Part shown: positions 37,001 to 47,952 of the stretch, piece after piece
How positions within the stretch are numbered: position 1 is the stretch's first letter
How the letters are laid out: each line of letters begins with the position of its first letter
Origin: Limnoperna fortunei
Taxonomy: Eukaryota > Mollusca > Bivalvia > Mytilida > Modiolidae
Direction of reading: 5' to 3'
NCBI GenBank assembly: GCA_944474755.1
Contig: OX104112.1
Coordinates: 89,665,756 to 89,729,755, forward strand
DNA length: 64,000 bases
Translations under genes and position numbers: made by a program
The notes under the pieces: generated by a model
Told to the model about the DNA's origin: nothing
The model's database searches: none
The model's input: only the letters and a program-made list of their open reading frames with translations

Positions 37001-40000
37001 TGCAGGTAATGTGTGCTTGACTCTAATCTTAATTGACAAGGATTTTGTCAGATTTCCTACTGAAGGTCGGGGGTTTTCTCCATGTACTTTCCTCCCCCCA
37101 AAAAACTGGACACCATTATATAGCTGAAAAATTGTTAAAGCAGTATTAAACACCAAAAAAGTAGTTTAAGACCAATTAAAAACATGCAAAATTCTAATCA
37201 TGTAATAATTAATTAAATCAATTCAATTTATTTATCACCTTATGTATCAAATAATCAAAATATAATATCATCTCTTAAATACAAAGCTACTATGTATTGA
37301 GGCAATACTTATGATTGAGCAATGCTAAGTTTCTTGAACTATATCACTATTTAAAAATAAAATTTCTGCGTGAGATTTTTTTGGTGATTGATTTAGTCTT
37401 TAGGTGGCGTGATTGCAAGTGTAATTGCATGTTGAAGTTTGTAAGTAGAGAATTGTTATTTGTCTTACTAGGAGAAAAATCTATAGCCATTCATTTAATA
37501 AAACACTTCTTAAATTATAGCCAACAAAAGCTGTTAAAGAAGAAGTTAAAACAAGCAACATCATCATTCATGAAGGTTGTGAATCTGATTATCAACCACT
37601 GTTACATACAGCCAGTTCTAGATCAAAGGTATGATTCTATTAAGAAGTGTTGAAGATTTACTCACTGGCATTGGACCCACAGGTGTTTGTATATGTCATT
37701 TGTAGATTAAGATGATTTCAAAACAATCAGTCTGTAGCACCAATAAAATCTTTGAAATCTTGAAATGCTGTTAGAAAACCTGAGAATACCAATTTTGTAG
37801 ATTAGGAACAAAATTTTGGAAATATGTATGATATATGTATAAAAAACTGTCGAATCCACATAATCCTCAATAGCAAAATTTGTTAACTTACTGTCGAATG
37901 CACATAATCCTTAATAGCAAAATTTGTTAACTTACTGTCGAATGCACAGAATCCTTAATAGCAAAATTTGTTAATTTACTGTCGAATGCACATAATCCTT
38001 AATAGCAAAATTTGTTAACTTACAAAATAAAACACTGCACAATTTGCACTCGAAACAATGTTACATCAACCGGTTAATAGCATAGGAGTTACAAAATTAA
38101 GTTTGTTGCAAAGAAAATCCCAGACCATTTGAAATTTTAGCAACCTAAAGTCATCCTGTTTAAATCAGAGCAGTTAAGACCTGCAACCTATTTTTTGTTT
38201 TAGATTAAAGTAATCGTTGATTATAAACATTAATTAATTTTTATTTTTCACAGGTCAAATGTAGATGAATGTATAGAAGGATTTATAGAAACATTTTCTG
38301 CTATACTAGCTGACAGAAGGTTTGTTAGTTAATGTATTCTAGTATATATGCCAGTTTTGGCAGTTGTAGTTAAATCTTTGCAACAAGTTCTTAAAGGGTA
38401 GTTGGTGAGAACCCCTGACCTTTGGCTCATTTGACTCACTTTAATGAAGGCACAATTGCACAGCAAATGTCACAGATGCAGGAGTAGTATGTTAATGATG
38501 GTAAATATCAATTTTCCAAAAGTACCAAAGGCAGCGCAGAATGGATTACAACTCAGAAGAAATCCTTACAATATGTCATACATTATAGGATTAAATGCTT
38601 ATTTTCGGTAATTCATCGATGTATGAACGAGGTCGACTTACTCACAAACAAATAAACGGCCAAAGGCCATTTATGATAAGTTTGTGAGTGTGTTGACCTT
38701 GTTCATACATCGATGAATTACCGAAAATAAGCATTTAATCCTTATAATTCTTCCAAAATTGTATTTATATATTAACATTCTTTTCCGAAAATAAAATTTC
38801 ATTATAAGTGCGTGATGCATAGGAATATACACAACGAACTGAATACAAAGACCTGGTCGGCTTGAAGGGAATAACTGGTATTAACAACAGATACATTTTA
38901 CAATTTGCCAAGAAAATTATTACAAAAAACAAAAGAAGACTGGACAAAAAACAATGTTCCTCATTGTACCCCCGGTTTGTATGTAAGGTCATATCTGTTC
39001 AAACACAACGTAAACCTAGCTAGACATTCTTTCTTAAATACGAACAGGAAAAACAATAGTTGTCGATTGTTCGATGGATTTATCAGTGAAAATTGATAGA
39101 GCTGATCTGAGACATTGAGTTGGTGGCAAATCTGTGCATCTTGCTCATTTCATTGATTTGTTGTGACTGAGAAAAAGAAGGTAGTTTTACCATTACGGCT
39201 ATTGAGTATTGTGTGAATTTAAATGATTCGTAATTGAAATTACAAGAAACGCAATTTTTAAGTATCTTTTATATATGCCTTCACACTCGCATTTCGTCCC
39301 GTCATTCAGCAATGTGAACAATGAATCCAAAACGAAGTGTACTGTTAAAATATTTTCTTGTTTGTATTTCTGTATGAAACAAATGATTTCATAATAATAT
39401 ACAGCTGCTTCAACTAAATAACTTTTTCGCTCAAGATATTTGTATCGTCAAAATTTGAGTCCACTGGCTTACTTTGTTGTATGAAGTGTACGCTACACAT
39501 GGCCGCTATATTTGTTTACGTTTAGCAACAAAAAAGTAGTTCCCCAAAAGTCGCTTATCAAAGTATGAACGGATCTGGGAAGTACTGGTTTATGGCTTTT
39601 TGACCAATCAAAAATGACTATAAACGTAAACGAATGTAAGATAAGAATTATATTGTGATACTGCAGGGACATATTGAGATATATTGTGATATGCTTCGCT
39701 TTGCTTTGCTTTCTATGAATGATAATGACTGGTGAACATGAATTAAAGATAAATGTTTCTAAATAAACCAGCTTCCTACATTCATTAAAGTTAAGATAAT
39801 ATTGGAGTTTATTATTCTTTGTAAGCCAGATATCTTTTGTACAGTCAATTATCATTTATTTATGTGAATTCAAGTGTAAAACATATTGTGATCTGGTTTT
39901 CTATACATTATTTATCTTCTGTGTATGTTCACAAGTAAATCTTCAGGTATCTTGATTAGGGATAAAATGTGACCTATGTTTGGCATACCGACCCATAATT

Positions 40001-43000
40001 GAAGTTACTGTCTGATTTATTTTTCGACCAAGAAATACTGCTGTATTGATTGCTAATGATACAAAAGATATTTTTTTACTTTGACTCAATGTTAAAAACA
40101 AATGTAGTTTTGAGTAAAAAAAGTTAATAGTTATATAGCATTTCCAATGTTTACCCAACATTACTGAGGTCTGAAAAACAAATAGACATCCTGGACACCA
40201 AATATGAGCATGTGGTAAATTGTGGTCTGTTTACCTGTAATTTCTTGGAGTATTTGCTCTATTCATGCAGTAAAATTACAATGATAAAGTTTGTGCAGAT
40301 CACTTATAGTGACTAAAATGTAATAAAAGTTTTATTTCAGGTTTCTTGCTGACTTCGATGGATGCTACCAAGTACAAGTGTACTTAGATATTATAAGCCA
40401 GTCTGCATGTGATGTGTATCCTTATGACATATTTAAATTATAATATAACCTAGCTATGTACATGTAGAGTTCTGTGATGACCTTGTCTCTAGATTCTCAA
40501 AACATTTTGCACAGAGATTTTTCTCAGATCCTCGCATCTAAAAAATCTGACCTATTTATTGGTAAGTTTTTGAGTTGATAAGTTTATGAAATACTAGAAT
40601 TTCAACAGTTCCAAGACACAGAGGAAGGAAACTCTGGAAGGTTTATCCATATGGTATTATAAGAATAGACTATTCCAACAAAATTGGTAGGAAAATACTG
40701 TGAACAGATAATTCTGAAAACATTTTGCCAAATGTACAAAGAGCGAAAATCATCATCCAAAATATTTGAGTTGAATGGACATAAAACAGTAAAGGTGAAA
40801 TATCTTTTTGTGTGACAGTTGTGCTCTGAATTGTTTTTGGTGCCAGTTGTGCTCTGAATTGTTTTTGGGTGCAGGTTGTGCTCTGAATTGTTTTTTGGTG
40901 CCGGTTGTGCTCTGAATTGTTTTTGGTGCCAGTTGTGCTCCAAATTGTTTTTGGGTACCGGTTGTGCTCTGAATTGTTTTTTGGGTGCCAGTTTTGCTCT
41001 GAATTTTTTTTGGGGGTCGGTTGTGCTCTAAATTGTTTTTGGGTGCTGGTTGTGCTCTGAATTGATTTTGGGTACTAGTTGTGCTCTGAATTGTTTTTGG
41101 GTGCTGGTTGTTCTCTAAATTGTTTGTGGGTGCAGGTTGTGCTCTGAATTGTTTTTGGTGCCAGTTGTGCTCTGAATTGTTTTGCGGTGCCAGTTGTGCT
41201 CTGAATTGTTTTTGGGTGCCAGTTGTGCTCTGAATTGTTTTTGGGTGCCAGTTGTGCTCTGAATTGTTTTTGGGTGCCAGTTGTGCTCTGAATTGTTTTT
41301 GGGTGCCAGTTGTGCTCTGAATTGTTTTTGGGTGCCAGTTGTGCTCTGAATTGTTTTTGGGTGCCAGATGGGCTCTGAATTGTTTTGTGGTGCCAGTTGT
41401 GCTCTGAATTGTTTTTGGGTGCCAGTTGTGCTCTGAATTGTTTTTGGGTGCCAGTTGTGCTCTGAATTGTTTTTGGGTGCCAGTTGTACTCTGAATTGTT
41501 TTTGGGTGCCAGTTGTGCTCTGAATTGTTTTTGGGTGCCAGTTGTGTCTAATCATGTTACAGTCAAATAGGAAAGATTGTGTGTAATTTTGAAAGTTAAC
41601 TGAATTTATTGTCATTTTATGGCTGTATAATAGGATATATTGTAACCCTGTGAAATTTTATTCAAGAACTATGATTGAACATTGGATTCTGAAAATCTAG
41701 AGATAATTTAAAGACTATTGTTTTTTAGGCCCAATTTTAACTTCCTCTTTTAGAAAATTGCAATAGATTAAACATTGTTTCTGTTTACAAACCAATTAAA
41801 TGTATGTCAATCAAAAACAAAGATGTCAAGAGTGGCATTTACTAGCACTTTAGACATCTGAGTCAGCACACATGTCATAAAGAAAATGTTGATTACATAT
41901 TTTTGTTCTGTCCACATTGACTAATTAATGTAGTTTAACAAGAAACAGAGATGAAACCAGGATCCAGTACATCCAGGAAGCAGTAAATTCCGCTTTTGCT
42001 ACTTATGGTAAAAGGAGAAAACCAACAGGAGGTGTAAATAGAGGAGGTAGAACCAGTCCAGATGGTTCCCCTGAACCTCTAGTAGCTTCTGGAGGAACTG
42101 CCATAAAAACAGAGGACCAATTCACTCAAGATGACTATGCTGCTTCTTACAGTGTAAGTTCATCATTCTTGTCGCTTAACTGTTTCTGTTGAAAAATGAA
42201 TTCCTTAATGAAGATTCTTGTAAGTATTGAATATTGTAAAATTTCCTATACAAATTTGAAAATGGTATATATTACAAAACATACAAAATTTTGTATTCAA
42301 ATAAATTTATTAATTTACATATTATTTGCCATATTTAAGGTTAAATTCAGTCAATAAAAAAAATACCTGCCTGTCATAAAATATACTTTGCAACAATGTG
42401 ATACACAATGCCTTAATTGATTTAAGAAATAGTATTCAGTCACCAACAAACAACACTACTTTTTATAGGAATATGAAGGAGCTTGTAGTGAACCCAGGAA
42501 AACAGGAATTGAACTGGAATCTATGATTTCATCAGTACAAGATTTACTTCCAGATCTTGGAGAAGGATTTATTGAGGTTAATATAATGTTCATATTTATA
42601 AGGATGATGCTTTAAAAAAATCTTAAATCTCCTTAGGGGACAAATTGGCGAATATTGTATTGTTATAGTTATTTTATTTATCATTGACTCCAGAGTAGAT
42701 GAGGACTATTTCAGTTTAATACCTTACACTTTATGCAGCTTGTGATGGTAGAATCCTTGTTTATTAGGATTTACATTAAATTAGAAGTTTAAAAACTCCA
42801 CTACACCCAGCCTTTGTCAGAGGGGAGTGATTTGTTTTCTGGAATATGTCTTTCTTTTTTTTTTGCAGTTATGTTGTTGGAGTTTAATTGTAGATTGGAA
42901 CTGACTGCCAGCAGTGAGACTTGAACCCGCAACCTCACTGATGAAAAAACAATGTGATCAACAGTAGACAACCTACCTTAACCACTCTTCCACTGTGTGT

Positions 43001-46000
43001 TTTTAAATAAAGCAGAAAATTGTATGTACATTTACTATACTGCACTAGTATGTCATGTATTTAAGCTTTGCCTAGACGAGTTGGGATACAATATTGAGAA
43101 GGTTATAAATGCAGTCTTAGAAGAGAAGTTACCTCCATCTTTACTGGAAATTGACAGAAAACTTCCAAGGTCAGGTCAAATACAATGCATTCTTATTGAA
43201 CAATTGGTTTTTTTTCAGATTTTGTGTCTGGGTTTTATTGTTGTATTTTAAGATGTAAGATGATCAATTTATTGATACTACTTTTCAGTGAATTTGTATG
43301 AATGTTGAAAAGGGGAATATTTGAAGCTATTCCTACTTTTCATAATGGTTTTTAAATGTCTGTTATTGCCTCTATGTATCTTCTAGATAAAATTTCACTA
43401 CAACGAGTAATTTTCTTCATGTGGTATTCATACACCCTGCAGTTTTACTGTACTATATTTGTATTTAAAGAACTGAATTCAATAATATATAAAATAATAC
43501 TAACTTTACAATAACAGGTTGTCTTATTGTACAGTTAAATTTAAATGACTTTTTTTACAGTCTTATTTTGTTTTTTATCACAGAACCAAACCAGAGGAGA
43601 CTGTATTAACCAAACGACACAATGTATATGACGATGATGAATTTGATGTGTTTAGAAGAGATGATATTGATGTAAACAAAATCCACAAAGGAAAAAAGTC
43701 AGTTTTTTGTTTAAGTTTTTCATTTTATAGTTCTACAAAACTGATAGATTTTTTTCTTTTCATTGTTCATATAACTCAGTCACTATTCATTATATTATTT
43801 AATATCAAAAATTGAAACAACTAAAATATAATAAAATAGAACATAATGCAATTTTGAGATGATTGCAATGTGACAGGATTCTGAGTTTGTATGTATTAAT
43901 TAAACATTAAATAACTAATCCGAGACCATTTATGTTTACCGTAATGCTATATTTATAGAATCAGATGTAAACATTACAAGCATGTGTGTAAAACAATGAT
44001 AAGTTGGCATCAGCATTCAGCTTACTCCTGGTTATGACTTCCATTAGGCTTGGTAATAAAGGAAAAGGTTCACTTAAAACTTTAAAAAATAAGGGGAGGT
44101 AACTAGTGTTGGGGTATAACTTTGATATTTTTAATAACTCTTCAATTTTGTAACACAGATACTCAAAAATCAAAAAGGTCAATTAATTGCAGTTTTAAGC
44201 AGCATCAAATATTTTTTGGAAAAAAAACCCCAAGACTTGGTATTTGAATTACTGATTTTGTTTTGTCATAATTCATAGAAAGTGTTCAACATTATTGCCA
44301 CTTACTGTTTTAGCATATGTTTTAAAAGGACAGAAATTTGACATTAAGTGTTTGCCTAAAGATGAACCATAAATATGGTGACAGTGAACATAATAGTGAC
44401 ACTAGTGCAATCATAAATTGTAATAGTGAACTGTACTTACTCAAGGCAGCTAATTTTGTAATGTGTCCTTTTGTCTTAATTACATGTTGCATTTGTCAGA
44501 GCTGTACAAATCCTGAATAATCTAATGGTTTCTCACTGACCAAATTTAGTATTGATACCTCAAAAAAAAAGTTTTTGCCCCTAGACTAGAAACCCAAGTC
44601 TCATCAATAAATATTAACTTTTCCTAGTTGTCATTGACAGTTCCTGCAAGCTTTGATTTACACTATGCTACAGAACAGTTTCTGTTGACCTGAATGATAG
44701 CGTGCAGATTTGCATATTTTTCGTTGTATCATCCCAGATTTCAGTTCCCAAATTGCAGAGTCCAGTTAGTCGTTTGCCAAATTACAGACAATCAAAAGTT
44801 AAACTATATGTTATTAATGATTTTAGAAAAAATGTTTCGTCTCAGAATTTGTGTTTGTTAAATATCGATTTCATGAAATTGGTAAGATAATCATAATTTT
44901 GCAGATTTTAAGTGTGAATGTGTGTTTACAATTGAAGTTAAAATGGAAAGTTTTATTGTATTTGTTTTTTAATTGATTTCTTTGATCTATGTGATTTGGC
45001 TTGCTCCATTAGGAGTAATGGGACCTCTTTATAGCTCCCTACAATAAGAAAAAAAAGAGGAGCTGCATTATTGTAGCTAAAAAAGTTCATGCTGAGTACT
45101 TACAAGCACAACATCTAACATTTCTGTATGAATGTAAATTATCCATATGCAATCTTCAGTACCAATTGACATTATAAGGATTGACAATTGTATTTAAGAA
45201 CTAGAGAGATCTTTTGAAATTTTAATAAAGGTAATATGCAAAACAAGACATCGTAATGTTTTTTTTTTTGTCACAGCTCATTTTAATTTAATTAGTATTT
45301 GTTAATATGGAAAGTTTTACCTCAGAAACATGGTGACTAACTTGGGTTGATATCTGCCTTAAATTTATTGTTAATTAAAGTTGCTACAGTTCAGTGGAAT
45401 AACTTGAGACTGGCAAACTAATGTTCATTTCTGATTGCCCCTCATAAAATTTTTACATTTGCTGACGTTTTGCAGCCATTGCAACAAGCTGTTGTCATCT
45501 AAAACATGTCATTTCTACATTCCCGAGATATTCAACTACAAAATATCATTATCAATCTTTCGACTATACATTTGTAGGGGTAAGTCAGACCTAGTCAATC
45601 TGGATTCCAAACCTTCTGAGGATATGAAGTTTCACCTAAATGAGAAATATGGGTACCAGTTAGAAGAGGTTAAAGACGGAGAGATCGAATTGTATGATGA
45701 TGAATATGATGACACTTACGATACCAATAATGTTGGAGCTTTTGATGCCGACTCCGCTGATGAACTTACAGCTAGAAGGTGGGAAAATAATTAGTTTATG
45801 TAAATGTTACCCTATGCTAATTCAGCAAGATTTCTTACAAGTGTAATGTGTTGTACTATGCAAATCTCTTTTGAATAAGTTTATTATTAAATGTGTAAAC
45901 TCTTCGGTAGATACTGTTGTACTATGCAAATCTCTTTTGAATAAGTTTATTATTAAATGTGTAAACTCTTCGGTAGATACAGTGTAGCCTGATATGTCTG

Positions 46001-46965
46001 TTTTTCATTTGAAATATCACAGATTCTTGGTCAAACTGATCCAGTTGTATTTGGACTACAGCAAACAGTTACCTAAAATATTTATAATGTTTATAATCTT
46101 CAGAGTAGCATTTTGACCGTAACACAGATGATTTGAACATTGCGAGTACTGTGTGTTGTTTAAGAAAGCAATATTATAAGTTTAATAAAGTCAACATTGA
46201 CATGAGGAAATATATTTTTATTTTAACATGTGTATTTCAGACCATTTACAGTTCCAAGAGTACTTGGTGGAGATCAAAATGATGATCATGAAAGTTCAGA
46301 TTCAGAATCGGAGGTAAATAAATATTTCTAACTTAATCCTTAAGTTTGGTCTTAAATACTAAGACTTATACAACAGTATTTATGTACATGCTGTTTTTCT
46401 TTTTTAAAAGGTCTGGTAATAAAGGGCGTGAATTAACCTGTATAATCCTTACAGCTTACTAGATGGTATTTTTTTGTTTAGGTTTCCCCGATGATTTTGA
46501 GGAAAAGGGGAATCTATAAGGGGATTAATTTAATATCAATTTTAGAAACATTTCAGTAATCAGATAGCTTTAAATATATTAGTATACTTTTATGAGAGAA
46601 GAAAACCAGTACAGAAATGTATAACAATCTAAAAGATATTGCTGTTATATCAATGTACATTTCAGGAATCAGATTCTGACAAGCCAATCCGAGATGAATT
46701 CGTTCAAAATCCTGCTATTCTTCGACAAAGAGCAGAGGAACGTGCTCAGTTTTTTGCACAAAGGCGAGGTCAGAGTCGTCGCCATGGTCAAAATAGACCT
46801 GCAGATCCGGATGGTGCTGAAAAGAGATATGATGTAAAAGGTAAACCAAAAGGTCAAGGCCAAGATGCTGAAGTTTTAAGAAACAGACGTTGGAAGGAGC
46901 AGCACAAAGGAGGCAACAGAAGAAATATGGCAGACAGAAAACGAATGGCATTCCCACCAAAATGA
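25009..46965 (+). CDS. ASCC2: ASCC2, ASC-1 complex subunit 2, complete
   Basis: Seventeen exons, all GT-AG and in frame, 755 codons: 25009-25086, 29609-29764, 30599-30657, 32454-32565, 33018-33215, 33812-34044, 36764-36838, 37521-37628, 38254-38319, 40341-40415, 41949-42153, 42469-42576, 43066-43169, 43584-43697, 45578-45778, 46241-46313, 46666-46965. The start MEGQIPLDKQHISVETKGKR parallels the human PLDQLQITHKDPKTGK. The amino half carries family words such as NKFWCQVIHDNTLQ, FGEILYENFLFDIPKI and NIFTQQPSY. A CUE ubiquitin-binding domain lies at about residues 470-517 (LLP motif at 481-483, DLLPDLGEGFIE) and is split between exons 12 and 13. The acidic and basic tail (YDDEYDDTYD, RRPFTVP, MADRKR) is also conserved. 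ASCC2 binds K63-linked ubiquitin and recruits the ASCC3 helicase in alkylation repair and collided-ribosome splitting. Human ASCC2 is 757 residues. Exon 2 is preceded by a tandem array of its own acceptor. Confidence 0.97.
25207..26195. mobile_element. 989-bp inverted-repeat element with 10-bp target duplication
   Basis: CTGTGTAAAT is repeated exactly at 25197-25206 and 26196-26205. The ends carry repeated CACTTCGGTAC-type motifs: several copies at 25215-25285 in one direction and at 26100-26190 in the other, with a further direct cluster at 25768-25826. No transposase is seen. The 10-bp duplication and repetitive termini suggest a Mutator-like or foldback element. It lies 110 bp after ASCC2 exon 1. 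Confidence 0.75.
26230..27475. mobile_element. Inverted-repeat element(s) with CAATTTGGNAATCGGC motifs
   Basis: Two related segments, about 26240-26660 and 26990-27475, share AATAAAACAAA-TTATGCTAAAAT, ATTAATAACATATAGTTT and TTTTGATTGTC. At the ends, short motifs of CCAATTTGCC type appear in one direction and AATTTGGGAATCGGC in the other. A reverse-complement fragment occurs at 44727-44885. Family not recognised. Confidence 0.6.
26310..26350. repeat. Perfect 41-bp palindrome
   Basis: Two 20-bp arms, AATCAGGGACAGTCTATACT and AGTATAGACTGTCCCTGATT, are separated by a single base, inside the preceding element. It would form a strong hairpin as RNA or single-stranded DNA. Confidence 0.9.
27497..27607. 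mobile_element. Palindromic MITE, 111 bp
   Basis: Arms TCTAATTAAAATTAAATTTT ... CTCCCCC and GGGGGGAGC ... TTTTAATTAGA pair over about 50 bp around a centre with TATGGTC / GACCAATA. Related or half copies lie at 8498-8612, 23949-23988 and 30742-30785. Confidence 0.75.
27774..27796. repeat. (TA)n microsatellite
   Basis: About eleven TA dinucleotides in a row in ASCC2 intron 1. Confidence 0.9.
28628..29608 (+). repeat. 82-bp minisatellite derived from the ASCC2 exon 2 acceptor
   Basis: Units starting at 28871, 28953, 29035, 29117, 29199, 29281, 29363, 29445 and 29527 are spaced exactly 82 bp and lead into the real exon at 29609. Irregular older copies start near 28628, 28721 and 28789. Every unit holds a pyrimidine tract, TATTGTAG (or a near variant) and about 30 bases of exon 2 (CCTAGGTGGAAGGAGGATAT). 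The first copy retains longer exon homology (GTCTTATCAAGCACC), so the array descends from a duplicated exon edge. Confidence 0.95.
30742..30785. mobile_element. Half copy of the palindromic MITE
   Basis: TTAATTAAAATCAAATCTTT and CACTCGTCTACCCC match one arm of 27497-27607. In ASCC2 intron 3. Confidence 0.45.
31882..31986. mobile_element. Hairpin element, ~105 bp
   Basis: GTCGTTTCATAAAGCGATCG at the left pairs with CGATTGCTTTATGAAACGGC at the right, and the inner parts also pair (GTTATCTT / AAGATAAC, GTGC / GCAC). In ASCC2 intron 3. Confidence 0.65.
32732..32950 (+). mobile_element. tRNA-derived SINE, sense copy
   Basis: tRNA-like head with A-box-like AGTGGCCAAGTAGTGAAAG and B-box-like GAGTTCGATTCTCACTG, then the SINE body (TCTTAATTGACAATG, TTTTCTCTGGGTACTC). 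In ASCC2 intron 4. Confidence 0.8.
34060..34250 (+). mobile_element. tRNA-derived SINE, sense copy, 3' truncated
   Basis: Head TTGGCCAAGTGATTAAAGTA and GGTTCGAGTCTCACTG, then TTGCCAGTTTTCCTACC and TTTTCTCCAAGTACTCC. It starts about 16 bp after ASCC2 exon 6. Confidence 0.8.
34275..34742 (+). mobile_element. ~465-bp element with internal hairpin (copy 1)
   Basis: Shares TATTCTAATATGA, GAGACCACAACTGTGG, AGCAACACGCGCTGAG, TGGCTGTTCCAATTACAAAA and CGCGCTATCATTATCCGTTG with 61905-62365 in the same orientation. Its right half is an inverted repeat around GGGATAAAATAATACGAC, ending with GTGATTTATC / GATAAACCACAGCC. No protein. Confidence 0.75.
34902..35325 (+). mobile_element. Pearl-like element
   Basis: GC-rich start (CCCCCTGCGACGACATGCTG), a CGTCCGTC / CTGTCTG microsatellite-like run, two ~130-bp core copies sharing TTTCTGTCAAGCTTTTCT and ACATGAGAACAATTTGAAAT, and an AGCGGGGGAATC end. 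In ASCC2 intron 6. Confidence 0.65.
35532..35786 (+). mobile_element. Full-length tRNA-derived SINE, sense copy
   Basis: Head GGGCCTTGGTGGCCCAGTGG and B-box-like GGTTGAGTCTCACTG, full body, and a (CAAA)n tail. AAAGCCTC flanks it at 35520-35527 and 35787-35794, a likely target duplication. In ASCC2 intron 6. Confidence 0.88.
36190..36640. mobile_element. Diverged tandem-core repeat, possibly pearl-like
   Basis: Copies of a ~170-bp block share TTTCATCATAGTAGGTGCA, GTTTCAGGGATCTGGATTG and TACACAAAATA; a ~70-bp sub-block with CTGTCTCCTGCAAGTGTTCT is duplicated at 36480-36640. No terminal structure identified. Confidence 0.45.
36916..37160 (+). mobile_element. tRNA-derived SINE, sense copy
   Basis: Head TGTGGCAGAGTGGTTAAGGT and GGTTCGAGTCTGACTG, body with ATTGACAAGGATTTTG and CTGGACACCATTATATAGC. 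In ASCC2 intron 7. Confidence 0.85.
37846..38025. repeat. Four copies of a ~43-bp tandem repeat
   Basis: The unit ACTGTCGAATGCACATAATC / CTTAATAGCAAAATTTGTTA occurs four times with few changes in ASCC2 intron 8. Confidence 0.9.
38584..38753. mobile_element. Hairpin MITE, ~75-bp arms
   Basis: GGATTAAATGCTTATTTTCG at the left pairs with CGAAAATAAGCATTTAATCC at the right. Pairing continues through AATTCATCGATGTATGAAC, with a short GGCC-rich loop near 38658-38668. In ASCC2 intron 9. Confidence 0.85.
39982..40237. mobile_element. Second, diverged copy of the TTAA MITE
   Basis: Shares CGACCCATAATTGAAGTTAC, ACTTTGACTCAATGTTA, AGCATTTCCAATGTTTACC and GGACACCAAATATGA with 20493-20761 in the same order. 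The ends have decayed and TTAA is not preserved. In ASCC2 intron 9. Confidence 0.75.
40815..41555. repeat. 29-bp minisatellite, about 26 copies
   Basis: The unit TTGTGCTCTGAATTGTTTTT plus GGGTGCCAG is nearly uniform at 41150-41545 and more varied (28-31 bp) at 40815-41130. The minus-strand reading frames (HNWHPKTIQSTTG) are by-products. In ASCC2 intron 10. Confidence 0.95.
42820..43005 (-). mobile_element. SINE head, antisense, truncated
   Basis: The complement of the tRNA-like head (GTGAGACTTGAACCCGCAAC, CTACCTTAACCACTCTTCCA), preceded by a shortened body. It ends about 60 bp before ASCC2 exon 13. Confidence 0.75.
44727..44885 (-). mobile_element. Fragment of the 26.2-27.5 kb element
   Basis: Reverse complement of about 27290-27475: ATCCCAGATT, CCCAAATTGC, GACAATCAAAAGTTAAACTA, TATGTTATTAATGATTTTAG. 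In ASCC2 intron 14. Confidence 0.65.
44998..45215. mobile_element. Arm of the 56-kb foldback element plus dispersed repeat
   Basis: 44998-45080 (GGCTTGCTCCATTAGGAGTA, TGGGACCTCTTTATAGCTCC, GCATTATTGTAGCTA) matches the arms at 55974-56055 and 56508-56585. 45087-45215 (GAGTACTTACAAGCACAACA, TCCATATGCAATCT) matches 47425-47555. In ASCC2 intron 14. Confidence 0.65.
45850..45981. repeat. 66-bp tandem duplication
   Basis: TGTTGTACTATGCAAATCTC through GTAAACTCTTCGGTAGATAC occurs twice in a row with no visible difference, so the duplication is recent. In ASCC2 intron 15. Confidence 0.9.
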
Positions 46966-47005
46966 AGACTGAACCAGTTAATAATTGATTGTGCAATAAT
47001 TAATG

Positions 47006-47011
47006 AATAAA
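47006..47011 (+). terminator. ASCC2 polyadenylation signal
   Basis: AATAAA 41 bases after the ASCC2 stop codon; a short 3' UTR is implied. Confidence 0.55.
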
Positions 47012-47113
47012 ATTAATTTATCCAAACTTTAGGTTTTAATTCTTGTGAAAAGAATCTAGGTTTACTGCAAAAATAATGAGGCAGAATGAGCTAATGATAT
47101 AAAAACAATTTTA

Positions 47114-47372
47114 TGCCCCCGAAAACTTGTTTTGGGGGGGGGGGGTATATAGGAATCATCCTGTCTGTCTGTCCACATCCCGTGTAAGCGCAACTCCTCC
47201 TAAACCGCTTGATGAAATTTAATGAAACTTAGCCTAAAGGAAGAAAATTATGTGTTGATGTGCATGTAGGATTTTTTATTGACCTCAATTATCATTAAGG
47301 GGAGATAATTGGACTTGAAAGCGAAGCAGGGGGTATTGCTTTGTGAGCCTGCTCACAGTCCACACTTGTTAA
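47114..47372 (+). mobile_element. Pearl-like element, short form
   Basis: Starts with a hairpin (CCCCCGAAAACTTGTTTTGG, G-run, TATATAGG), then CTGTCTGTCTGTCC, AAGCGCAACTCCTCCTAAAC, GGGGAGATAATTGGACTTGA and CACAGTCCACACTTGTTA. The reverse complement of the same plan is at 61290-61573. Confidence 0.7.
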
Positions 47373-47574
47373 ATTAACCTTTGGCGCAAATTGGCAGTTA
47401 AGCAATATCAGAAACAAAGGTTACAAAAAATAAATGCTTAGCACTTACAAGCACAACAGCCAACATTTCTTCATGAATGTCAATCATCCATATGCAATCT
47501 CAAGTACTGCTCGTCATTGTAAGCATTGATAATTATATTTAAAAAGCATGGATAGTATTGCTTGAACATTACTA

Positions 47575-47952
47575 AGTCCCCTACCAGGAAATAAAATTTT
47601 CATAGTGCAAGGGCCATAATTTCATCAAAAATCATTCAACTGGAAAGATATTTTCTTACTTGGTCTGTAAATCATCATGGTTGACTCAAATACCAAATAT
47701 AGCTCAATATCTGCAAGCGTTTAGAAAAAAAGTCGAGGAAACTTATTTTTAAAGAAATTTTCTTCTAAGTCCAATGGTCATAATTTCATCAAAAATCATT
47801 GGGCCATAACGATATTAGGACTTGATTTGTAACTCATCATGGCTGATTGGCATACAAATATCTGCAAGTGTTTAGAAAAAAGTCCGGAAAACATGTGTGA
47901 TGGACTGACAGAGTGCAAACCTATATTACCCTTCGGCGTAGGGGACTAATTA
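47575..47952 (+). mobile_element. Pearl-like element with GGGGACTA ends
   Basis: AGTCCCCTACC at the left and CGGCGTAGGGGACTA at the right bracket two copies of a ~170-bp core sharing GGCCATAATTTCATCAAAAA-type and AATCATTC words, followed by GACTGACAGAG. Confidence 0.6.

Noticed and set aside
40602..41615. Minus-strand frames with repeating HNWHPKTIQSTTG peptide
   Set aside because: By-product of the 29-bp minisatellite in an ASCC2 intron.
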